Notes under the pieces: generated by a model
What the model was told of the DNA's origin: nothing
The model's input: the letters and a program-made list of their open reading frames with translations, nothing else
The model's database searches: none
Translations under genes and position numbers: made by a program
Shown: piece after piece, positions 44,144-51,330 of the stretch
Numbering within the stretch: the first letter of the stretch is position 1
Layout: each line of letters begins with the position of its first letter
Origin: Flavobacterium chilense
Lineage (GTDB): Bacteria; Bacteroidota; Bacteroidia; Flavobacteriales; Flavobacteriaceae
Reading direction: 5' to 3'
NCBI RefSeq assembly: GCF_001602525.1
Contig: NZ_LSYT01000008.1
Coordinates: 1 to 64,000 of the forward strand
DNA length: 64,000 bases

Positions 44144-45140
44144 TGTCGTTTTGTTCTTCTAATGGTTTAAACTCCCACGCATCATCAAAGTAAGTAGAGC
44201 CTACTCTTCCAAGCATATAAAAACCTCTGTTGTTGATCGCAAAACCAACTGCATCTGTTCTTGTTGCTCCTTCCATTGGTGTTTTTTCAGCCCATAAATC
44301 AGTAGTCGGGTTGTACTCCCAAATTGTTTTTATGCTTTCACCACCCACAACATATCCTAATCCGTTCATAGAAAAACTAGAGGCATTTGATCGAACAATA
44401 GCATAATCATCATTGTAAGATTCATCATCATCAGTATCTTTATCAATGTCACGTTTTCTGGTCCAGACACCAGTAGCAGGATCAAATTCCCAGAAATCTT
44501 CCTGATAAACCCCATTGTTAATTCCTGTTACCAGATAAGCTTTATCAGCAATTACAAAAACAGTCGCATTACGTCTTTTGTTTCCGCTAAATCCGTTTAC
44601 AATAGTCCATGTATTTGTCTGATCGTCATATTGATAAAAGTCTTTCAGGTAATTTCCGTCATAACCCGTTCCAAAAAAGGCTTTTCCGGCTGCCTGAAAA
44701 CCTACGGCCGCATAGCGCCCTGTTCCGGCAAAATCAGCTTTTTGAGTCCAGGTATTGCTGGTAGGATCGTACTGGTAAAAATCTTTTAATTTGTTAGTTC
44801 CGTCATAACCAAGACCAATATATCCTTTTCCGTTAAGGGTAAAACTTGATGCAGAGCTTCTTCCTGCTCCGGTAAAATCTGCTTTTTGCTCCCAATAATC
44901 ACCATTAGAATCGTATACCCATAAATCTTTCAAATAAACGTCTCCGGTATAACCTGTAGCAACATAGGCAAAATTCCCAATAACAAAACTGGTAGCACTA
45001 GATCTTGCAGGACCATCAAATGCTGATTTCTTAACCCAGTTTCCCATTAAATCATCATCGTCATTGTCGTTACTACAACCTGCAAAAAAAAGACCTGAAA
45101 AGAGTGCCGCGAATAATATTCCTTTTTTAAAATTATTCAT
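44133..45140 (-). CDS. Kelch-repeat surface lipoprotein
   Basis: 335 residues with a lipoprotein signal ending FFAGCSNDNDDDD; the acidic run after the lipidated cysteine resembles the Bacteroidota signal for surface exposure. The mature protein is a beta-propeller of six or so repeats of the type W-x-K-DF-x-G-x-R-x-A...F...Y...YDP, for example KDFYQYDPTSNTWTQKADF. Such propellers bind glycans, proteins or small molecules. It may be the receptor of the sensing cluster; that is inference. Same operon as the DUF6268-like gene (16-bp gap). Confidence 0.9.
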   Translation of the reverse strand: MNNFKKGILFAALFSGLFFAGCSNDNDDDDLMGNWVKKSAFDGPARSSATSFVIGNFAYVATGYTGDVYLKDLWVYDSNGDYWEQKADFTGAGRSSASSFTLNGKGYIGLGYDGTNKLKDFYQYDPTSNTWTQKADFAGTGRYAAVGFQAAGKAFFGTGYDGNYLKDFYQYDDQTNTWTIVNGFSGNKRRNATVFVIADKAYLVTGINNGVYQEDFWEFDPATGVWTRKRDIDKDTDDDESYNDDYAIVRSNASSFSMNGLGYVVGGESIKTIWEYNPTTDLWAEKTPMEGATRTDAVGFAINNRGFYMLGRVGSTYFDDAWEFKPLEEQNDNDN

Positions 45141-45156
45141 AGTGTATTAAATTTAT

Positions 45157-45996
45157 TTATTGTTTGTATTTGATGCCAATGCCTAAAATATATCCGTTGC
45201 CGGTATTAAAATCATACACCTTATGATTTTGATCGTCAATGATGTTGTATTTCTTATCAAAATCATATCCGGCTTTAAAATTCAAAAACCAGTTTTTATC
45301 TACATTTCTTTCATACTCAAATGCTGAGGACATTTGTGATAAAGTAACTTTAGACGCATTATTATCCAGATTATGCGCATCTATATGATAATAATTTCCA
45401 TTAAAGCGATTTGTCAGACTAAACTGGTTTCGAATATTATTTGAATATGAAATTTTCGAATTCGGATAGCCAATTAATAAATTACTTTCATTGCTGATTT
45501 TGTAATTTAAGGACAGAGTAGGCAGGAACTTCGGATTTCCCATAATAGTCGTTCTGGCTACTCCAATGTTTATTGTTGTTTTCGAGTTTAATTGCTGATT
45601 AACTTCAAAACTTCCCAAAAGCGAGAGATCGTTAATATTTAAATTGCTTTGAAAATTTGCCGTAGGAATAATCGAAAAATTCAGATTTGTTGTGTTTGAA
45701 AGCTCGTGTGAAATTTCAAATCTATTTTGGATCTGATTAAACCGATTCAGGTTCATTGCTTCTTCATTACTATCTAATTCATAATCTACCTGTAAATTCG
45801 AATACTCTAATGTGTTTGTTAGCTTGTTTCTGGAGCTTATTTTTTTATTAAACGATATTCCAATACTACTTTCCGTAAAATCAATTTTATCAGTAGGTTC
45901 TGTTTTTAAATTCATATAGGCAGAAAAACTTTCCTGAGCTTTCATGCTATAGAATGAAATCAAAAAAAACGAACCAATTACTAACCTTATTTTCAT
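45157..45996 (-). CDS. DUF6268-like outer-membrane beta-barrel protein
   Basis: 279 residues with a signal peptide (about 1-20, FYSMKAQ). The rest is alternating strands and turns, ending IGIKYKQ, as in eight- to twelve-strand barrels. I match it to DUF6268 from the overall look and its partner genes, so the family name is moderately secure. It is the first gene of the cluster, with a TACTTTTG box 16 bp upstream of the start codon. A role as outer-membrane partner of the Kelch lipoprotein is inferred. Confidence 0.75.
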   Translation of the reverse strand: MKIRLVIGSFFLISFYSMKAQESFSAYMNLKTEPTDKIDFTESSIGISFNKKISSRNKLTNTLEYSNLQVDYELDSNEEAMNLNRFNQIQNRFEISHELSNTTNLNFSIIPTANFQSNLNINDLSLLGSFEVNQQLNSKTTINIGVARTTIMGNPKFLPTLSLNYKISNESNLLIGYPNSKISYSNNIRNQFSLTNRFNGNYYHIDAHNLDNNASKVTLSQMSSAFEYERNVDKNWFLNFKAGYDFDKKYNIIDDQNHKVYDFNTGNGYILGIGIKYKQ

Positions 45997-46012
45997 TACT
46001 TATTTATTGGTT

Positions 46013-46020
46013 CAAAAGTA
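46013..46020 (-). promoter_or_regulatory. -7 box of the Kelch/kinase operon
   Basis: TACTTTTG on the minus strand, upstream of the first gene (start 45996). Confidence 0.6.
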
Positions 46021-46203
46021 GGCGCCTAATGGTTTAAAAAAAAAGAAGATATATGTATGACACTTTTTGATAGACTAATTAGCCTTTTTTATTGCCGAAT
46101 GAAATATTTGTTGGGATTAATCTGTTGTAGATGGTTTTTTACTGTTTATAGGGCAAAAACAGGCTACTGTATATGTTATAGTGTAGTGCAGGAGAGTGCA
46201 TTT

Positions 46204-46211
46204 TATATTTG
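46204..46211 (+). promoter_or_regulatory. -7 box of the DUF4270 gene
   Basis: TATATTTG, 16 bp before ATG 46228. This supports the downstream start over the long N-terminal extension beginning at 46057. Confidence 0.6.
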
Positions 46212-46227
46212 TTCAAAAAATTTGATT

Positions 46228-47556
46228 ATGCATAAGTTTATATTGATGTTGCTTTTTGCCATGACGGTACTTTCATGCGGAACAGATTCTGATGCAGGTG
46301 AGTTTGTTGTTGGATCTGATTATTTGGCGATAAATAATAAAGTGGTTTTAATTGATACGGTAACGGTAGATATGTCTACTATAAATTTTGATTCGCTTGT
46401 TACATCTAATCAAAGCCGAATTTTAATTGGAAATTATGATGATCCAATTTATGGAAAAGTAAAATCGAACAGTTATTTTCAACTGTCTTCAGATTCGTAT
46501 GCTTTAATAAATAACGGTTCTGATACCGAAGCGACCAATTATGTTTTTGATTCTATTTCGATGATTCTGAAATATGATAATTACTATTACGGAGATACTA
46601 CAAAAGTGCAAACATTCGATATTCATCGATTGACTCAGAAAGTAAAACCTAATACAGACGATAAAAATTTCTACAATAATTCGGCTTTAAGTTACGATAC
46701 AGAAAGCCTTGGAACTATTTCATATAAGCCAAGACCTGTCGAAAAAGATTCTATTAATATTAAAATGAGCAGTGCTTTTGGATCTGCATTATTTCAGAAA
46801 TTAAAGAAGCGGGAAATTACAGATTTTGATAGTTTTAATGAATATTTGAAAGGACTTGTTCTTGTTCCTTCGACTTCAAACTCGGCAAGTGTTACCGGAT
46901 TTCATGTCGCAACAAGTAAGGTCCGGCTGTATTACTCCAAATACCAGTCAGATACACAGGAAACTCCATATATAATAGATTTTACTATTGCAGATGCTAC
47001 CAAGCAGTTTAATGCCGTTTCGTTAGACAGAACAGGAACTATTATTCAGAATCTGCCCGTCTCGAGCAGCAAGCTATCCAGTTTGTTAACCAATCATCAG
47101 GGGTTTATTCAGTCTGGTACAGGAGTCGCCTGTCGAATTGATTTTCCTAATATCAAACAGTTAAAATATCTTTCAGATAAAGGCGCTATTGTGGATGCTC
47201 AGTTATTGCTTAAACCAGTAAATAATACTTACTCCAAGCAATATCCTTTGGCAGATTCATTAAAGATTTATGTAGCTGATAATTTAAACCGAATAAGTAG
47301 CTCACTGGTTAATTCTGCTGGGACAGCTGTTTTTGGAATTCTCAATAAAAAGAGCGACGAATTTAATGAGAATGTTGGTTATCAGATTGGGATAGGCAAT
47401 TTTCTGCAAAAAGAAATGCTCAAAGCATCTGATTCCAGATCTTCTCTGATTCTTACTTTACCCGCAATTTCTAAATCTGTTAACCGGATTGTTCTGGGAG
47501 ATCAAAAACATTTAGACAATAAAATTCAGCTTAAAATTTATTATATCACTTATTAA
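46228..47556 (+). CDS. DUF4270 family lipoprotein
   Basis: 442 residues from ATG 46228 (MHKFILMLLFAMTVLSC), chosen because it gives a lipoprotein signal with C17, and the promoter sits upstream of it. The mature part follows the DUF4270 pattern: SRILIGNYDDPIYGKVK near the N-terminus and a repetitive, strand-rich body (TGFHVATSKVRLYYSKYQSD). Function is unknown. The next gene, a beta-barrel protein, starts at the base after its stop, suggesting an outer-membrane pair. Confidence 0.88.
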   Translation: MHKFILMLLFAMTVLSCGTDSDAGEFVVGSDYLAINNKVVLIDTVTVDMSTINFDSLVTSNQSRILIGNYDDPIYGKVKSNSYFQLSSDSYALINNGSDTEATNYVFDSISMILKYDNYYYGDTTKVQTFDIHRLTQKVKPNTDDKNFYNNSALSYDTESLGTISYKPRPVEKDSINIKMSSAFGSALFQKLKKREITDFDSFNEYLKGLVLVPSTSNSASVTGFHVATSKVRLYYSKYQSDTQETPYIIDFTIADATKQFNAVSLDRTGTIIQNLPVSSSKLSSLLTNHQGFIQSGTGVACRIDFPNIKQLKYLSDKGAIVDAQLLLKPVNNTYSKQYPLADSLKIYVADNLNRISSSLVNSAGTAVFGILNKKSDEFNENVGYQIGIGNFLQKEMLKASDSRSSLILTLPAISKSVNRIVLGDQKHLDNKIQLKIYYITY

Positions 47557-48792
47557 ATGAAAAGTAAAATAGCTTATTTAAGTTGCTTCATCCTGATGTC
47601 GCTGACTTCATTTTCTCAAAGTATTTCCAGTTCACCTTATTCATTGTATGGAGTAGGGAGTTTGTATGATTCTGATTTCGGAGAAATTCCTTCAATTGGT
47701 TCTTCAGGAATGGCTTTACCGTCAAGTTCATTCATTAATAATTTGAATCCGGCATCATTGGCGTATATTCCTCAAAACCATTTTATGTTTGACATTGGCG
47801 GAAAAGCATTGGTAACTACTTATCAAAACAGCTCAAAAAGTGAGAGTCGTAATAATTTTCAATTTTCACATCTGGCTTTTGCATTTCCGGTTACTAAAAA
47901 TTCAGGTTTTAGTGTTGCTTTGCGACCTTATTCAAGTGCAACTTTTAGAATTGCCAATTTAAAATTGCCTATTGCCAACAGTCAGGATTATTACTATTTA
48001 ACTGCTGCTGGTTCTGGAGGGTTGAATAATTTTGATTTATCATACGGATACAAATTTGGAAAGAGATTATCTTTAGGAGCTTCTGCTGCAGTATTGTTTG
48101 GCAGTACAAGCGATGACAGAAGTTTTTTAATTTTAAATACAATTACAAGTATTCAGAAAAAAACAACTTATAGTGGTGTACGTGCCACATTGGGAGCGCA
48201 ATACAAAATCGATTCTACCTTTACTATTGCGACAACGTTTAAACTGCCAACCCAAATTAATGCATCAAAAGTACAAACGGTTCAATCTGTTGCAGATGAT
48301 GTGGTGACTACTGTAGAGTCAAATGTAAAGTCAAAAACAGATAATTATTATATGCCATTAGAAATGGGCTTTGGAATAAGTAAACGTTTTAAGAATAACT
48401 TAAATATGACGCTGGATTATGAAAAAAGTTTATGGAGAAATACAAGTCAATCAGAATTATATGGTGATTTTGTAAATCAGGACCGATATGCACTTGGTTT
48501 TACTTATAAGACGACAAAAAATGTTAGAAAATATTGGGACAGGGTTCAGTATGCTGCAGGTGCAAATTTTGATACTGGTTATCTGGAAGTCGACGGAAAG
48601 AGAGTAAATAATGCTGCAGTTACTTTTGGGCTTTCATTACCAATTGAAAACACTTATTCAGCATTAAATATTTCTTATTCATATGGACAAAGAGGGATGA
48701 TCTCAGATAATTTAATCAAAGAAAATTATCATAAGATCTCGCTCAATTTATCTTTGGATGGTATTTGGTTCGTCAAGCGAAAAATTGAATAG
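47557..48792 (+). CDS. Outer-membrane beta-barrel protein, FadL/OMPP1-like
   Basis: 411 residues with a signal peptide (about 1-20, SLTSFSQ). The N-terminal SSSPYSLYGVGSLYD and NLNPASLAYIPQNHFMFD resemble the hatch region of FadL-like and PorV-like proteins (NPAxLA motif). Barrel strands follow (FNLKAYKNV-type alternation is absent; here LSLGASAAVLFGST). It starts directly after the DUF4270 stop. It may be a channel or a partner of that lipoprotein; the substrate is unknown. It ends 4 bp from the convergent murI. Confidence 0.8.
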   Translation: MKSKIAYLSCFILMSLTSFSQSISSSPYSLYGVGSLYDSDFGEIPSIGSSGMALPSSSFINNLNPASLAYIPQNHFMFDIGGKALVTTYQNSSKSESRNNFQFSHLAFAFPVTKNSGFSVALRPYSSATFRIANLKLPIANSQDYYYLTAAGSGGLNNFDLSYGYKFGKRLSLGASAAVLFGSTSDDRSFLILNTITSIQKKTTYSGVRATLGAQYKIDSTFTIATTFKLPTQINASKVQTVQSVADDVVTTVESNVKSKTDNYYMPLEMGFGISKRFKNNLNMTLDYEKSLWRNTSQSELYGDFVNQDRYALGFTYKTTKNVRKYWDRVQYAAGANFDTGYLEVDGKRVNNAAVTFGLSLPIENTYSALNISYSYGQRGMISDNLIKENYHKISLNLSLDGIWFVKRKIE

Positions 48793-48796
48793 TACT

Positions 48797-49573
48797 TTAA
48801 AAGTCTTTTTCTATTACCGGATATTTATAATCTAATATAGATTTTAAAACTTCAGGATTGGAATTCACATAAAATACAGGTTCACTTTTTGGCTTGTCTG
48901 TAAAACCAACTTTCTCACGCAATATATTTTGAGTTTGTCTGGCAACGGCTTCTCCTGAGTCAATAATTTTTATATGCTCCGGTAAGATCTTTTTGATCTG
49001 TGGAATTAAGTATGGATAATGACTACAGCCCAAAACAAGATAATCAATATTGGCATCAATCATAGGTTGCAAATAGGATTCGAGTAATTGAGTCATTTCA
49101 GGCGAATTTAAGTTTCCATCTTCGATGAGCTGAACAAGTCCATGACCTACTTGTTCAATTATCGTAGTGTTTTGAAACATTTCCGCCGTTTTGTTAAACA
49201 ACTCACTATTTAGAGTTCCTTTTGTTGCTAAAATACCTATAACCTGTGTTTTTGAATTGTTTGCTGCCGGTTTAATGGCGGGTTCAATCCCAATAAAAGG
49301 AATGTCGTAATCTGCACGAAGTTCGCGAATAGCATTTGTTGTTGCCGTATTACATGCTACTACTATAAGTTTACAGTTTTGTTCCAGTAAAAAGTCAACA
49401 TTTTTTTTACTCAAAGCAACAATCTCTTCTTTGGTTCTTTGACCATAGGGAGCGTTTTTGCTGTCAGCCAGATAAATAGTTTTTTCGTTTGGGAGCAGTT
49501 CATGAATGGCGCTCCAAATGGAAGTTCCTCCAATACCGGAATCAAAAACGCCTATAGGATTATTATTCGTCAT
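48797..49573 (-). CDS. murI: Glutamate racemase
   Basis: 258 residues, normal length. It makes D-glutamate for peptidoglycan. Catalytic cysteines are C74 in VVACNTATTNA and C183 in LGCSHYPYL; D11 lies in the conserved FDSGIGG. Its promoter box TAAATTTG ends 4 bp before the start codon, so the transcript may be leaderless. It is on the same strand as, and downstream of, the ompH genes, but a terminator lies between. Confidence 0.96.
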   Translation of the reverse strand: MTNNNPIGVFDSGIGGTSIWSAIHELLPNEKTIYLADSKNAPYGQRTKEEIVALSKKNVDFLLEQNCKLIVVACNTATTNAIRELRADYDIPFIGIEPAIKPAANNSKTQVIGILATKGTLNSELFNKTAEMFQNTTIIEQVGHGLVQLIEDGNLNSPEMTQLLESYLQPMIDANIDYLVLGCSHYPYLIPQIKKILPEHIKIIDSGEAVARQTQNILREKVGFTDKPKSEPVFYVNSNPEVLKSILDYKYPVIEKDF

Positions 49574-49577
49574 AGTA

Positions 49578-49585
49578 CAAATTTA
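49578..49585 (-). promoter_or_regulatory. -7 box of murI, very close to the start
   Basis: TAAATTTG on the minus strand, 4 bp upstream of ATG 49573. Confidence 0.5.
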
Positions 49586-49661
49586 GTGTTTTTTGAAATA
49601 AATCTATATTTCAATTTAAAGGAAATCTGTCAATATTCTGGTTTTTTAACCTTAAATTATG

Positions 49662-49705
49662 GTAAAAAAAAACTGTCCAGACTTTTAGAAAGTCTGAACA
49701 GTTTT
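49662..49705 (-). terminator. Terminator of the bamA-ompH operon
   Basis: On the minus strand AAAACTGTTCAGACTTT pairs with AAAGTCTGGACAGTTTT (one mismatch pair) around a 3-nt loop, followed by T's. Confidence 0.9.
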
Positions 49706-49725
49706 AATTGTGAAGAATCCGTTTC

Positions 49726-50229
49726 TTAGAATCCTAAATCTTTTTTTACATCAGCAGTAATGTTTGGACCATCAGCTAATAAAAGAGTAGAACCATCTAA
49801 TACATATTGGAAACCTTTAGCTTTTCCAACTTTTTGGATAGAAGCTCTTACTTTTTCCATTAATGGTTTTACGATGTCAGTTTCTTTTTGTTGCAATTCT
49901 TTTTGAGCGTTGTCTCTGTAGTCAACAATTCTTTTTTGCATGTCCTGAACTTCTTTAGAACGTTCTCCGTTCACAGCGTCAGTTACAGTTGCAGCTTCAC
50001 CTTCGTACTTTTTGATTTTTACTTGATATTCGTCAACCATTTTTTTGTATTCTGCATCATATGTACCACTTAACTTTTGTAGTTGATTTTGAGCATCTAG
50101 CATTGCAGGCATTTTCGACATAATCTCGCTAACATCAACATGAGCTACCTTAGCTTGTGCATTGATTGTGTTACTTGCTCCTAAAACTAGTATTGCAGCA
50201 ATTAGTAAAGTTTTGATTTGTTTCATCAT
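49726..50229 (-). CDS. OmpH/Skp family periplasmic chaperone
   Basis: 167 residues with a signal peptide (about 1-24, NTINAQA). The Skp pattern is VAHVDVSEIMSKMP at the N-terminus, a long coiled-coil hairpin (about 40-115) and FQYVLDGSTLLLADG at the end. Skp trimers hold unfolded outer-membrane proteins on their way to BamA, whose gene is upstream in the same operon. It is the shorter of two tandem paralogues (15-bp gap). Confidence 0.94.
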   Translation of the reverse strand: MMKQIKTLLIAAILVLGASNTINAQAKVAHVDVSEIMSKMPAMLDAQNQLQKLSGTYDAEYKKMVDEYQVKIKKYEGEAATVTDAVNGERSKEVQDMQKRIVDYRDNAQKELQQKETDIVKPLMEKVRASIQKVGKAKGFQYVLDGSTLLLADGPNITADVKKDLGF

Positions 50230-50244
50230 TTTTAAAAATATTAA

Positions 50245-51282
50245 TTAATTATTGGTCGTATTTGATTTTTGTGCTTCGGCTTCTTTAGCTTTTTTAGCCG
50301 CTTCTCGTTCTTCTAAAATTTTCTTTCTTCTTTCTTCTAATTCTTTTTTACGTTGCTCGTAAAGCTTTTGTCTTTCTGCCGCTTTATCAACTACTGGTTC
50401 AGTAGTCGCTGTTCCGTCAGTTCCGGTGGCAGCAGGCTTAGCTGTCGCGTCAGTTCCTGTGGTGGCAGGTTTAGCTGTTGCATCCGTTTTTGTTGCATCT
50501 GTTTTAGCTGGTTCAGAAACCGTGCCATTTTTTTTAGCTTCTCTTTCGGCTGCAATTGCTTTTCTTCTGTCTTCGTATTCTTTTTTCTTGGCTTCCTGCT
50601 CAAGTCTTCTGTCTTCGATTAACTTTTCTCTGGCTGCCCTTTTCTCGTCTAATGCTTTTTGTCGATCCGCCATTGCCGGATTTTCATCAATTGCATTTTC
50701 AAGTTTTTCTTTAGCTTCCTGATCTTTTAACTGTTTTTTATTTAACTGCTCTCGTTTATCAGTTCGGTTTAAAATACGAATCACCTGATCACTAATGTCA
50801 AATTTTTTATTGCTAAAAAGCATGGTTAAATCTGATGATTTATCAAAAATAAAATCATAGTTTTTAGCTTCGGCAATATCTTGTACAGCTGTAAAAACCT
50901 GATCTTGTATTGGCTTTGCTAATCCTGCTTTCTGATGCATTAAATTACCATCAGAACCAAATTGTTTTTGCTGATAATCCAGCATTTCAGTTTCCAGGAA
51001 TTTAATTTCAGTTTCTCTTTCGTCAATAAGTTCCTTAGTCAGCAAAGCTCTTTCTGCTTTAAGGTTCTCTTTTATTTTAGCAATTTCAATTTTTTTAGTT
51101 TCTATTTCCTGTTTCCACTTTTGGGCTTTTAGCTCTAATTGAGCTTTTGCCTCTTTGTAATCAGAAACATTTTCCAGAATATATTCCATGTCAATGTATC
51201 CAATCCTTGTTGTTCGGGTTTGCGCCTGATTTGTATTTACTACAATCAAGACTAAAAATAAAAATAAAAATTGTTTTCTCAT
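50245..51282 (-). CDS. OmpH/Skp family protein with long low-complexity C-terminal extension
   Basis: 345 residues with a signal peptide (about 1-20, VNTNQAQ). Residues about 24-170 are a typical OmpH domain (RIGYIDMEYILENVSDY, coiled coil, NYDFIFDKSSDLTMLFSN). From about 175 on, the sequence becomes a charged lysine/glutamate-rich helix (KEYEDRRKAIAAEREAKK). It includes two near-identical TDATAKPATTG and TDATAKPAATG repeats (about 266-292) and then ends in another charged helix. The extension is absent from canonical Skp. It may be a linker or a peptidoglycan-spanning segment; that is inference. Confidence 0.9.
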   Translation of the reverse strand: MRKQFLFLFLVLIVVNTNQAQTRTTRIGYIDMEYILENVSDYKEAKAQLELKAQKWKQEIETKKIEIAKIKENLKAERALLTKELIDERETEIKFLETEMLDYQQKQFGSDGNLMHQKAGLAKPIQDQVFTAVQDIAEAKNYDFIFDKSSDLTMLFSNKKFDISDQVIRILNRTDKREQLNKKQLKDQEAKEKLENAIDENPAMADRQKALDEKRAAREKLIEDRRLEQEAKKKEYEDRRKAIAAEREAKKNGTVSEPAKTDATKTDATAKPATTGTDATAKPAATGTDGTATTEPVVDKAAERQKLYEQRKKELEERRKKILEEREAAKKAKEAEAQKSNTTNN

Positions 51283-51330
51283 AACATTGGTTTATTTCGA
51301 AATGTTTAAACAAATGTATTAAAATTTTTA

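Noticed and set aside
46057..46227. N-terminal extension of the DUF4270 gene (57 extra residues)
   Set aside because: It places a cysteine/tyrosine-rich run before the lipoprotein signal and includes the TATATTTG promoter box, so ATG 46228 is the better start.
50353..50722. Overlapping frames within the OmpH extension
   Set aside because: They come from codon bias in the low-complexity repeat of the OmpH gene and carry no recognisable protein.
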